From positions 13,275,770 through 13,339,769 of the forward strand of contig CM119268.1 in NCBI GenBank assembly GCA_051294375.1: DNA of 64,000 bases, written 5' to 3'. Of this stretch, positions 24,998 to 37,403 are shown piece by piece. Both the position numbers and the translations under genes were made by a program. This stretch comes from Paraspadella gotoi (taxonomy: Eukaryota; Chaetognatha). Under the pieces are notes generated by a model. The model saw only the letters and a program-made list of their open reading frames with translations, ran no database searches and was not told the origin of the DNA. Numbering within the stretch: the stretch's first letter is position 1; each line of letters begins with the position of its first letter.

Positions 24998-25482
24998 AAG
25001 AGATAAAAATCACAAATCATTCTTTTTTCGTGATTCAATTTTCCCTTTGGTTTTATTAAAAACCATTAGAATCTCGAATTTATGAAAAGTTAAAAAAAAA
25101 AGATCCGGCCAAACGAAAGGCATAGATTGGAAAGAGGTGAAACTGGAAGGGTTCTGTTGCCAAGTTGGCTCGATGGTGAAGCCAATGGCGACAGAGTCAA
25201 ATGTGGGACGTGCGTGCTTCTGCTTGACATCGAGCATTTAAATGGCCAGGCGAGAGGACATAGGAGAACTCGATGTTTTAAGGGCTTTCCCTTCTTACCT
25301 GGCAATTCGACTCTGACGGATCTCTTGATGAGAACTTAGAACAATTTCAAAATTACTTTTTTTTACTATAATATTAATAGGTTTAATTCTTGAAAAAATT
25401 GAATTCCGATATAATTTAACGCTAAGATTCGTACATTATCTTTGTAACTAAACTTATGTTTAATCTCAAACAAAACAGTCAT
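24998..25482 (+). repeat. 480-bp direct duplication, second unit
   Basis: The second copy differs by a 22-base stretch (TTTGGTTTTATTAAAAACCA region) that is absent in the first copy, and by about ten substitutions. Confidence 0.93.
25127..25300 (-). CDS. Possible exon inside the duplicated unit (strand uncertain)
   Basis: On the minus strand a donor-like GCCAG|GTAAGA lies at about 25296-25306, with open frames on both sides. On the plus strand the frame starting at 25127 reads MERGETGRVLLPSWLDGEAN and stays open for 70 codons. Substitutions between the two units change residues in both strands' frames, so they do not say which one is coding. The GC content is well above the flanks, which suggests conserved or coding sequence. 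No product is recognised. Confidence 0.25.
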
Positions 25483-25499
25483 TCATATAAATTTCACAC

Positions 25500-26217
25500 C
25501 CGGTATTTCGATCCAAGTTTATCGATTGAATTGTTAAGTTAACGTTTAAAAGATAAATTAAAAAAAAAGAAAAAAAAAACAAAACCTTATTGCGTACTTG
25601 GCTTTTGAAATCGTTTCGTCCATTTTCGCTCGGCATCGTTATCGTCTTCCAAAGCGTTTTCCTTTAAAAATAAAAAGATATCTCTACTAAAAAAAAAAAA
25701 AAGACTTAGCGAAAGAAATAGAAAAATGCGAAGGCGGGTCTCTCTACATTAAAAAGAAAAAGAAACAAGAAAGAAAAAAAAATGAAGACGGGAGTTACAC
25801 AAATTTCCTTTTATCTTCTTTTTTCTTCTCCAATTTTTTTTTTCGTTCCTGGTTTCTGGATGCAAACCAGAAGACGGAGAAAAAAAAAAGAAACTATTTT
25901 TCGTTTTCGTTTTGAGCAGAAGAAACTTTTTGAAGAGGGGGGGGGGATTTCTTGAATTATGGATTCTTCTTCGAACGCGAAAACTATTTTCGGGAAATGG
26001 ATTTTTTTTTGGGTGAATTCTCTCACAGAGTCAAGCGAATCTCTCGTCGACGAAATGTGGAGCAGTGAAGAGGGAACAGAGAATCACTGTGAATTGGATC
26101 AATGCTCTCACTCTTTCCCCGTTTCAGCCTCAGGGGCGAAACGTTAACGGCGAACGTAGTTTCTTCGGCGTGAGCGAATATTGTTGTACGGTTTTGTGTC
26201 TTTGTTTCCCTTTCAAA

Positions 26218-26220
<3 letters not shown>
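25500..26220. other. Gene-free stretch with poly-A/T runs
   Basis: Several A-runs of 9-13 bases and a 31-base A tract at about 26215-26243. Short open frames around 25960-26150 lack splice sites. Confidence 0.4.
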
Positions 26221-26248
<28 letters not shown>

Positions 26249-26261
26249 ATTTTCACACTAC

Positions 26262-26860
26262 ATGTTATAGCTGTAAAAATTCGAATTAACTTAATAAGTT
26301 TAAAGTGAAACGAACAACATTATACTAATGAACATTAAATGATAAACAAAATTGTTAATAAATTTTAACAATTTACGGATAGGCCATATTTTATACTACT
26401 ACTAAATCCAATAAATTTCAAAATAGTTTTTTTTGTAAGAATTTGGATTCGCATGTAAAGTTGATAATTAAAGAGAAAATACTTTCAAAATCTCTTATTG
26501 TCAATATAAACCATATTAAAATGAATTAAATTATAATATATTTTTAAAATTTTTTACCCATCTCTAATGATAAGAATTTTTAAAAAAATGGATTCACTAT
26601 TTTCTTTTAATCAACTTTTGACGAAGGAATATCAAAATCTGTAATCAAAATTAAGAAAAAGCCTATTTTGAAACTTTTGTCGATTTTATAGTATACTATA
26701 ATAAATAACCATATGCGAAAATTGTAAGAACATTAAATTAATTATTTTTTTACCAAAATTAATTTCACTTGATGGACTCATCTTATTGTAAAAAATAGTG
26801 ATGTTTGTTCATAATTGACATTTAGTAATTTTCCGTATGATAACTTTCAACTACGTTTCC
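26262..26860 (-). mobile_element. Second copy of the 665-bp MITE family (reverse orientation)
   Basis: In reverse complement it follows the element at 16343-17007: GAACAACAT and ATTTACG-ATAGGCCATATTTTAT at one end, the middle block AAGCCTATTTTGAAACTTTT, and TTCATAATTGACATTTAGTAATTTTC plus AACTTTCAACTACG at the other end. The exact ends and target duplication are blurred by sequence noise. Confidence 0.7.
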
Positions 26861-28797
26861 TACGTTGTTTATCTATTCTTCATACTTATTGTCGCTCGTC
26901 TTTATCGCCGGCCATTTCGTCAACACGCCTCGTCTTTTCCGCCAAGTCCTCCAGCTCAACTCCTTCTGGACTGGATTTCTTGTTCTTCGGAAGTTCTGTT
27001 CGAAGCCGAAAAGCGCCCCCCCCCCCTCTGGCGAATCCAAGCGCAGATCTGGATCGGATTCATCCCCTCGGCCGTTGCGGTTGTTGTTGTTGTTATTGTT
27101 TTGTGGTTATGTTGTAGTTGCGGTCGATTGCGCCGAGTCCTTTCCAGCCGCTTCGAAAAACAAAAATAGCAACAAAATAACACATAAAACAACCGAGCCA
27201 AGTCGAGGTAAAGGTTGTTTCTTCTTATTTCGTCAGTCTTCGTATTAATCATTTGACATTGAAAAAAAAATCAAATAAATTGGCTCTTTAACTATTCTCC
27301 GGCGGAACCTTTATTTGTTTTCATGCTTCTCTTGTATAACTCACTCTTTCGTTTCGACCTGCTCTTAAATTTAATGTAAATTCCGTACTTATTGAATTCG
27401 TTTAAATAAAGACGATTTTTCTCCGGCCAGACAACATGTTTAACCGTTCATCGAAAAGCTGTGAAGCCAATCCTATTCTTTTACGCCACGCAAGCATGTT
27501 TGGAATTTCACCGAACCAACTAAAACGGTCACAATTGAATTTTTTGTTTCAAAACTGTAATCGACGACTTTGGATCGATCGCCCGAGTCAGAACACCCGC
27601 TTCGTCTTAAGAATCCAATGTTTTCATTTTTTTGCCGACCTTTCGTTAAAATCCGCCGCCTTCACGCTCGCCAGTTCTCGCAAAGCCACGAACTTTTGCG
27701 CCAGTTCGAAATGCCTTCGAGACAAGAGAGGCCGACGTCCGGTGGAGACCTCTCGACTCCCGGAGGAATCGAACCTGATCGAGTGGACGGAGATTTCCCG
27801 ACGGGAGGCATTGTGATCCTCCACGAAGGCTACGACGACTTCCACGCGCCACATACCACTTGGCGGACGGAGAATTCCTTTGTTCACGAATTCGACGTCG
27901 ATCACAGGCGAGTTTGTTGGAGATGAATCAAATATATAATATATTATTTGAGATAAAAGTTTGAATTTTTTATGTATAAATATATAATTAAATATATATG
28001 ACAGTAATAATGATTTTTAATAAGGGAAATTACCGCCACTAACTCTATCCTTTTAGACCGCTCGCACATGCGCGGTAATCCAACCTCTCCTCGAAGACCC
28101 GTCAAGATCGCAGACGCCGCCTCCCTCTGCCGCTCAGTTGCAGCCACCGTGCCACCACTGCCCGCGCAACGCTCTGCTGCCTCCCTACGCGTGTCGCGCT
28201 ACACTCTTGCCACGCCCACGGTGGCGGCGCGGAACGGCGCGCACGAGATCGAGGGCGACGGCGGAAAGAATAACGCTCTGGCGACGAGCTCTCGCCGAAT
28301 TCCAACGAGTTCAAGGTAGGCGGCAGAGGCGTAGTTGAAATGCGTTCAGGTTGTAGCGATTGGCATTGTGCAATGTGAATTGTCAATTGGTGCTTGCATT
28401 TTGAACCGATGCATTCAAATAGGGGAAGCTTCGATAGAGCAGTTTTAACTTTAAAGAAAAGTCAATGTTTATGCATGGACGCTTTGTAGACAATTGACAT
28501 GTCTGTAATCTGATTAAATCTGCTCGCCCAATCTCGCTTTGTTCCGACCCGACCTTGTTATATCAGAAAACTTATGAATTGCACTTACCCTTCCACCTTA
28601 CCTAATACGAAATTCCTTTTCAGAGACGAAAAACGAAGAAAACGTGTTCGACGACATCCGACAAGCGGACGTCCTCCTTCACCGTCGCCGTCGTCCCAGT
28701 CGTCCGTCAAGTTGACGTCGCAACCACTGCGGGCGCTGTCAACCTGAAGGATAGGAGGAGCAGAAAAGCGGGGAATCAGAGATGGAGGAGAGAGAGA

Positions 28798-28829
<32 letters not shown>

Positions 28830-31800
28830 CGAGAGAGGATGAGATGGAGAGAGAGAGAGAAGAGAGAGACTTTAGCGCCGCCTACAAGGCGATTAAAATT
28901 TTTAATTGCTGACACCAATTTTAGAATTTACGCGCCGTTGTAAAGCAGCTCATGCCGACGAACAACAAACAACGCAAGACAAATATTCGTCACATTGAAT
29001 CAGCTACACCGAAATATTTTTACAATTTATTTCGCCAATTGTTTCCCGTGCCACAAACAAACGAAAAAAAAAAACAAACAACAAATAAAGAAAACTTATA
29101 AACCAAAAAACAAGTTTGCGAACTTCCATTCGACCCTCAGCGTCAGCTCCTCTTGCAAGATTGCTTCGTGGAGGCGACCCACCAGCTGAGCTAACAGGGA
29201 CCTGAAGGGTCAAAAGCAGAGGAGCTTGGGGGATTTTGCTGAAGACAAAGGAGGAAAAGAGACAAAAGAAAGACAGGAAAATGGAGGACGAGGGGAGGAG
29301 AAGAAGAGGAAGGTAGGAAGAGGAGGAAGGAGAAGAGAAAGAGGAGGAAGGGGTGGAACGGAGATCGTGACATCGGCGGAACGAGCGACTCCTGGCAGGC
29401 GGCCGGAGAAAGAGACATCAAGGCTTGAAAAAAGCGAAAAAAAGAGCAAAGGGCTGTGAAAGAGGAGAAAGGTGAACAAGAATTGTCGAGAAAGATACGA
29501 CGTATTCGTCGACAATTCAAACTTTTAAAAAATATCGAATTATAGAAATTTTAATCGGCTAAATTTTACTTTCTCCGCCGCCGCTTAAAAAACACTCAAA
29601 CCCTAACCAACACCCTTTATTTTGCTGTTAAATGAAGCGAAACAAATTCAAATTTTCCGTTCGTTCGTTCACTTGTCTGACTTCTCTCGTTCTCAACTTC
29701 GTAGATCTCGGACAAAATGCGATGAAGAGGCGACGAAAAGAGTAGTAGAATACATAGAGTTGCAATGATTAACAGAGACGGCGAAGGCTCTAAACAACAA
29801 AAAAAAGTCAATCCTCGGTTGCATCTCAAGAATCCGTTTTGTCGCCAATACCTTCACAAAATTTTATTTTTTTTGGCGATGTTGAAATTGAGACAATTTG
29901 CTTCTTCTTTTTTTTCGTCGCAAGATGGTGTTTTAAAACGTTCCGATCCGAGCGCGCTTGCGCCGAAGGAAAAAACGAATCTCGTTGAAAAATAAAATTA
30001 AACATTAAGACGATTGAAAGCTCCGGTGTGTCGATAATAGTTTGCTCTTTTTTGATTAGTACTACATTTATTAGTTGATATTTTAAGAAAAAAAAAGAAG
30101 TGTACTTGGTTTTTGTTTGTATTGTTTGTTTTTAATTTATAAATTTTAGAAAAATTAATCGATGCTCAAGCGATTTCTCGTATTTCCCCACATCCCCCGC
30201 TCTCAGGCATTCAGTTCGCGCCGACGAAATGGCTCCATCGTCGTTCAGCGCGCAAATGGTCACGAGTCCGCAGAAGATTCGATGAATGAGAGGCTCATTG
30301 GCCGACAAGTCAATGGCAGCCGGGCGCACCCCCCACGCCATCATGAATCCCTCTCGCCGACTCCGATTTTGTAAAACCTCATCGTCTCATCAGTCCTCTA
30401 CAAATCCAGTCGTCGGTCCGGGACCAAAGGCCCAGCACGAGGCAGCAGGGCCATAGCAGAAATGACGGAAGGTCATTCTATCCCAGATCAGTATCATTTC
30501 GATTGAGCTGAAGTGATCTCAAATTGGCTGTGCCACGCCCCGGCTTATGTCCCGCAATTATTGCCACAGGGTTAATATCCCCTTTGTTTCATTCCGCAGC
30601 TGACGTGTTCTCATCGACTCGTGCGCAATTATATCTTTTGTCGATATTGTACAGATTATTATTAACGACAGGTGATGTTTTATTAATAGTTATTTTTTTA
30701 AACAACCGCAGAGCGGCTGTTGGGTTACGCCTGCATATCAGCCTCTAACGTACATAAATTTAAGAAATCCCCCGAGAAAACTCGCAATAGCTACTTATAA
30801 TTTAAACTACCAATGCGTTTTTATTTTAATTTTTTTTGGGGTCCTATTTTTAATTGGCAAACAATTCCTCTGTTTGTTAACTCCCAAGGTTCTCTTCCCT
30901 CTTCTTCATCAAACATTATCGAGCTCAAATGTTTTCAATGCTTGTACGGCCGATAGACGCTATCTGCTAGCCCCCCCTCCAGTCGCCTTCAGCGCATCAA
31001 CACCTAACAACACACACAGCATCAGCAACTAGACCATTGCTCACCAAACAACAAGGCAGTCCTTGACTAACCTAACCGAGCAGCCAGCAAGTGTTGGCTA
31101 GATCGTTTCCAATCTTATGTCAGCTTTGACGACAGACAAAAGACGCTGTTGAGAAGTACAGTTTTTTTGTTCCCGGAGAAACTTTTATCATCTTGAACGC
31201 AAATATGAAAATGCTCAATCGCGGTCCTTTCGTTCAGCTCTCCTGCTGCAAACGCCTCGCAGACGCGAGAATCGAAGGGCGGATCTTGCATGACAAGATC
31301 GGCGAAACGGCGCAATACCATGATCCAAAACATGGGGCCGCAGTTCAAAAGGGACGGTGAATTTAACAGATAGGGAAGATGGCGTAGTGAGGAAGCGGAG
31401 GGAAACTCATTTACGCAATCGCTTCGAGTGAGTTAAGTGAGAGAAAAAGATGAAATTAATTTACTATTATAATTTTACTAAATATCATTTTGATTTTGAA
31501 AACGAACTTTTATTTGACTTTTTTTTTCTTCAACTTCTCGCGCAGAGTTCTTTCCCACTCGGCCATAACTTCTTTAGGACGCGGCGTAACGCCGCCGGGA
31601 AGACGTCCTGTCTGGCGACTCCTCGTCCGGAACGGAGCCACGCCCAACAAGCCTCCACGACTTCCGCGACATCGACGACGACGCAGACGACGCGAAGGCG
31701 GCTGGCACGACGACGTCATAAAAGTGGGGCTCCATTCTATTAGCGGCTGTTTTGTTGATCATCTAGAGGTTGCGAGTGAGTGATGGTTTTGGGGCTCATG

Positions 31801-32147
31801 AATCGATTAAAAGAATCCGATTTCCAATTATTATTAAGAATTCTCTATGAAACCCTTAAAATGAATACGGATTGATAGGATGAAATTTACGTTCAGTTGT
31901 ATATTAACGTAATTACAATTACACTATTTTTAGAAAAAGTTTCAAAAATGTTTCTTTCTTCAGGCGAGACATTCTGCTGAACGCCGTGCCACAGGTGGAC
32001 AAGTTGCTCGATCGCAAGGTGATAAGAAGAGAGAGAGAAGAGAGAAGAGAAGAGAGAAGAGAGAGAGAGAGGAGGAAGAGGAGAGAGAGAGAGAGAGAAG
32101 AGAGCAAAGAGAGAATTGTTCCGTTCTGTCCACCTCCCGCAGCGACG
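26380..32147 (+). pseudogene. Noisy direct copy of 32173-37440 (exons broken by indels)
   Basis: The block repeats the following 5.2 kb in the same order but is roughly 10% longer. Counterparts of the main-gene exons can be followed near 27680-27907, 28060-28318, 28624-28750, 29148-29472, 29704-29790, 30200-30300, 30890-31125, 31213-31355, 31546-31773 and 31962-32017. Each has single-base insertions that break the frame, and the Gln-repeat exon near 31000 is scrambled. It ends at a 25-N gap. This looks like unpolished long-read extension, not a real pseudogene, although a true tandem duplication is not excluded. Confidence 0.85.
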
Positions 32148-32172
32148 NNNNNNNNNNNNNNNNNNNNNNNNN
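32148..32172. other. 25-N assembly gap between direct copies
   Basis: The right-hand contig begins inside the MITE copy, at the CGCAGTAGGCC motif. Confidence 0.99.
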
Positions 32173-32575
32173 CGCAGTAGGCCATATTTATACTACTACT
32201 AATCCAATAAATTTCAAAATAGTTTTTTTGTAAGATTTGGATTCGTCATGTAAAGTTGATAATAAAAGAATATAACTCTTTTTCACAAATACTAAATATA
32301 TTTTTTAAAATTTTTTACCCTCTTAATGAAAGAATTTTTAAAAATGATTCATATTTTCTTTTATCAACTTTTGACGAGGAATTCAAATCTGTAATCAAAA
32401 TTAAGAAAAGCCTATTTTGAAACTTTTCGATTTTATAAGGATAGTACTATATATAAATATAGCCTACTGCGAAAATTGAAGAACATTAAATAATTTTTTT
32501 TTTACAAATTAATATTCACTGATGGTACGTTGTTCATAATTGACATTTAGAATTTTCGTATGTAACTTTCACTAC
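32173..32575 (-). mobile_element. Truncated MITE copy at the contig start
   Basis: Same element as 26262-26860, cut by the gap. Its outer end reads AACTTTCACTACGC, the reverse complement of the left terminus at 16343. Confidence 0.75.
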
Positions 32576-33331
32576 GCTCTACTGTTTATCTTCATACTTA
32601 TTGTCGTCGTCTTTATCGTCGCCATTTTCGTCAACATCGTCGTCTTTTCCGCAGTCCTCCGCTCAACTCCTTCCTTGTCTTCGGAAGTTCTGTTCGAAGC
32701 GAAACGCCCCGCCCCCTCTGGGAATCCAAGCGCAGATCTGAGATCGGATTCAATCCTCGCCGTTGCGGTTGTTGTTGTTGTTATTGTTTTGTGGAGGTTG
32801 TAGTTGCGGTCGATTCGCCGAGTCCTTTCCAGCCGCTTCGAAAAAAAAAAAGCAACAAAAAACATAAAACAACCGAGCCAAGTCGAGGAAGGTTGTGTTT
32901 TCCTTTATTTCGTCGTCTTCGTTATAATCATTTTGACATTGAAAAAGAAATCAAATAAATTGGCTCTTTACTTCTCGGCGGAACCTTTATTTGTTTTCAT
33001 GCTTTCATTGTAACTCACTCTTTCGTTTCGACTCTCTTAAATTATGTAAATCCGTCACTTATTGAATCGTTTAACGAATAACAAGACGATTTTTCTCCGG
33101 CCAGAAACTGTTTAACCGTTCATCGAAAGCTGTGAAGAAATCCTATTTATTACGCCACTGCAAGCATGTTTGAATTTCACGAACCAACCTAAAACGTCAC
33201 ATTGACTTTTTGTTTCAACTGTAATCGACGACTTTGGATCGATCGCCGAGTCAGCACCCGCTTCGCTTAAGAATCCAAGTTTTCATTTTTTTGCCGACCT
33301 TTCGTTAAAATCGCCGCCTTCACGTCTCCAG

Positions 33332-33541
33332 TCTCGCAAAGCCACGACCTGCGCCAGTCGAAATGCCTTCGAGACAAGAGAGGCGACGTCGGTGGAGCCT
33401 CTCGACTCCCGGAGGATCGAACCTGATCGAGTGGACGGAGATTCCCGACGAGGATGTGATCCTCCACGAAGGCTACGACGACTTCCACCGGCCGCACTAC
33501 CACTGGCGGGAGAATCCTCTTCACGTCGACGTCGATCACAG
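33332..33541 (+). CDS. Main gene exon A
   Basis: Acceptor CTCCAG at 33326-33331. The open frame contains NLIEWTEIPDEDVILHEGYD and the aromatic/His-rich FHRPHYHWRE, the most distinctive sequence in the gene. The only donor that keeps the next exon open is a GC donor (CAG|GCGAGT). This segment was not matched to a known domain. Confidence 0.65.
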
Positions 33542-36500
33542 GCGAGTTTGTTGGAGATGAACAAAATAATAATTATTAAATTAAATTTTTTTTTTATGTA
33601 TAAATATATAATATATAATATGACAGTAAAATGATTTTTAATTAAGGGAAATCCGCCACCCATACTCTATCTTTTAGACCCTCGTCCAGTCGCGGGATCC
33701 ACTCCTCGAAGACCCGTCAAGATCCAGACGCCGCCTCCCTCCGCTCAGTCTGCAGCCACGTGCACCACTGCCCCGCGCACGTCTGCGCCTCCCACGCGTG
33801 CGCGCTACACTCTTGCCACGCCCACGGTGGCGGCGCAGGAAGCGGCGCGCACAGATCGAGGGCGAGGCGGAAGAATAACAGCTGGGCGAGAGTCTCGCGA
33901 GATTCCAACGAGTTCAAAGGGTAGGGGCAGAAGGGCAGTTGAATGCGTTCAGGTTGTATAGGATTGTGCAATTGTGCAATGTGCATTGTAATTGGTGCAT
34001 TGATTTTGAAGCCGATGCATTCGAATAGGGCGAAGCTTCGAAAGAGGGCCGGTTTTAACTTTTAACAAAATAGCAAAATATGTTTCATTTATTAGTTTTA
34101 TCGCATGGAAGGCTTATGATACGAACAATTTTGAACGGAGATTTTAATCTGATTTCAATCTGCTCGCCCAATCTCGCTTTGTCGACCCGACTTGTTATCA
34201 GAAAACCTATGAATTGCACTTACCCTTACCACTTACCTAATACGAATTCCTTTTTCAGAGACGAAAACGGACGAAGAAGAAGAATAAGAAAGAAAAGGAA
34301 GAGAAAGAAAACTATCCCAGATACACGACTCACGCTGTACTCACGACCAACTCTCGGAAAGAAAAAACGTTTGTTTGCGAACGACATCGACAACGTCTCC
34401 TTCCGTCGCCGCCGTCGTCCCAGTCGTCCGTCAAGTTGACGCTATCGAACCACTCGGGGGTAACCTTGGAGGAGGAGATGAGAAGAAAGGGGGAGTCGAG
34501 GGTGGGAATCAGAGGGGAGGAGAGAGATGGAGAGATGGAGCGAGATGAGCAGCGAAGATGAGAGAGCTGAGAAGAGAGAGGAGAGAGAGAGAGAGAAAAG
34601 AGGTAGGATCCCTAGGCCTTAACAAGCGCATTAAAATTTTTAATTGCTGACCAATTTTAGAATTAGCGCCGTTGTAGCAGCTCATGCGACGACAACAACA
34701 ACGAAGACAAATATTCGTCACTTGAATCAGCTACACCGTAATATTTTTAAATGTTATTTCGCAATTGTTTCCTGCCCAAACAAACAAAAAAAACAAACAA
34801 AAACAAAATAAAGAAAATTATAAAACCAAAAAACAAGTTTTTGCGACTCCATCGACCCCTCAGGTCAGCTCCTCTTCCAAAGATTGCTTCGTGGAGCGAC
34901 CCACCAGCTGGAGCTACAGGGACCTGAAGGGTCAAAAGCAGAGGAGCTTGGGGGATTTGCTGAAGCAAGAGGAAGAGAAAAAAGAGAAAAAGAAGCAGGA
35001 AAGGAGGAGAGGGGAGGAGAAGAGGAGGAAGGAGGAAGAGGAGGAGGAGAAGAGAATGAGGAGGAAGGGGTGGACGGAGATCGTGATCGCGGACGAGCGA
35101 CTCCTGCAGGCGGCGGAGAAGAGACAAAGGCTGAAAAAAGCGGAGAAAAAAGAGCAAAGGGCTGTGAAAGAGGAGAAAGGTGAAACTAGAATTGTCGAGA
35201 AAGATACGACGTTTCGTCGACAATTCAACTTTTAAAAATACTTGAGATTTAAATATATTGAAATTTTATCGGCTAAATTTTACTTTCGCCGACCGCGAAA
35301 AAACCCTAACCCTAAACCCCTTTATTTTGCTGTTAAATGAAGAAAAAATTCAAAATTTTCCGCTTCGTTCGTTCCTTGTCTTGACTTCTCTCGTTCTCAC
35401 TTCCGTAGATTCGGACAAAATGTCGATGAAGAGCGAGAAAGAGAGTAGAAACATAGAGTTGATGATAACAGAGACGGCGAAGGTAAACAAACAAAAAAAG
35501 ACAATCCTCGTTGCATCTCAAAATCCGTTGTCGCAATACCTTCACAATTTTTTTTTTGGCGAGTGAAATTGAGAGATTTGCTTCCTTGTTTTTTCGTCGC
35601 AAGGTGATGTTTGAAAACGTTCGATCCGAGCGCGCTTGCGCCCGAGGAAAAACGAAATCTAGTTGAAAAATAAAATTAACTTAGACGATTGAAAGCTTTG
35701 TGTCGATAATAGTTGACTCTTTTTTGATTAGTTACACATTTATTAGTTATATTTAAGAAAAAAAAAAGTGTTACTTGGTTTTTGTTTGTTTGTTTGTTTT
35801 ATATTAAATATTTAGAAATTAATCGATGCTCAACGATTTCTCGTATTCCCCACATCCGCCTCCGCCCCTCTTCATCCGGAATCAGGTTCCGACGTCCGGA
35901 CGAAAGGGTGAGATGGTCGCATCGCAAACGTCGTCGTCGTCAGCGACGCAAATGGCTTCCAGCAGAAGGCAGCAGGTAACCATTGTCGATGAATTGACAG
36001 AAGGCTCATTGGCTCAAGACAACGATCATTGATTGTAGACAGGGCAGATTTTATTGAAGGGTAATCCTTTGTTTCATTCCGCAGTGAGTTCTCTCGACGT
36101 GCAGATATTTTGTTCGATATTGTACAGATTTATTATTAACCGACAGGTGATGTTTTATTAATAGTATTTTTTTTAAACCGAACGGTGTTGGTTCGCTGCA
36201 TATCAGCCTCTACGTACATAAATTTAAGAAATCCCCGCGAAACTCCAATAGCTACTTATAATTAAACACAATGGTTTTATTTAATTTTTTTTGGGGTCTA
36301 TTTTAATTGAAACATCCTGTTGTTAACTCCCGAAGGTCTCTTCCTCTTCTCATCAACATTTCGCTCAAAGTTCTGCTTCGGCCGAAGCTTCTGTACAGTC
36401 GCAGCATCAACACCAACAACAACAACGACAGCAACTATTGCAGCAACAACAGCAGCAACTACAACAACAACAGCAGCAAGTGTTGCTAGATCGTTCCAAT

Positions 36501-37323
36501 CTTATGTCAGCTGACGACGACAAAGAGGTGAGAAGACAGTTTTTTGTTCCCGGAGTAAAGACTTTTATATTTTGACGAAAATATGAAAATGCTCAATCCG
36601 GTCCTCGTTCAGATTCTGCTGCAACGCCTGCAAGAAGCCGAGAATCGAAGGGCGGATCTGATGAGCAAGATCGGCGAAACGGAATCCATGATCCAAAACA
36701 TGGAGGCGCAGTTCAAAGGGACGGGAAAACAGAAGGAAGATGGCGTAGTGAGGAACGGAGGAACTCATTACGAACGCTTCGAGGAGGTGAGAGGAAAAAG
36801 ATGAATTAATTTACTATTAATTTTTACTAATATCATTTTGATTGAAAACGAACTTTATGACTTTCTCTTTCTTCACTTCACCGCCAGAGTTCTTCCCACT
36901 CGGCCCATAACTCTTACCGGACGGACGCCGCCGGAAACGTCCTGTCGGCCTCGTCCGGAAGCAGCCACGCCCACAAAGCCTCCACGCTTCCGGCGACATC
37001 GACGACGACGACGACGACGAAGGCGGCCAACGACGACGTCATAAAAGGAGTCGGCGTCCATTCCAAGTGAGCGGCTGTTTTGTTGATATCTAGAGGTTGG
37101 AGTGAGTGAGGTTTGGGGCTCATGAATCATTAAACAGCGTGATATTCCACTTATTTTAAGATTCTATGAACCCCTTAAAATGTATAGGATGATAGGTGAA
37201 ATTACGTTCGTTTGTATATTAAACGTAATTACAATTACACTATTTAAAAGTTTCAAATGTTTCTTTTCTTCAGGCGAGACACTGCTGAACGCCGTGCCAA
37301 GGTGGACAAGTTGCTGATGCAGG

Positions 37324-37403
<80 letters not shown>

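Noticed and set aside
35284-35310. CCCTAACCCTAAACCCC resembling a telomere repeat
   Set aside because: Only two units, inside an intron of the main gene, and not preserved in the other copy.
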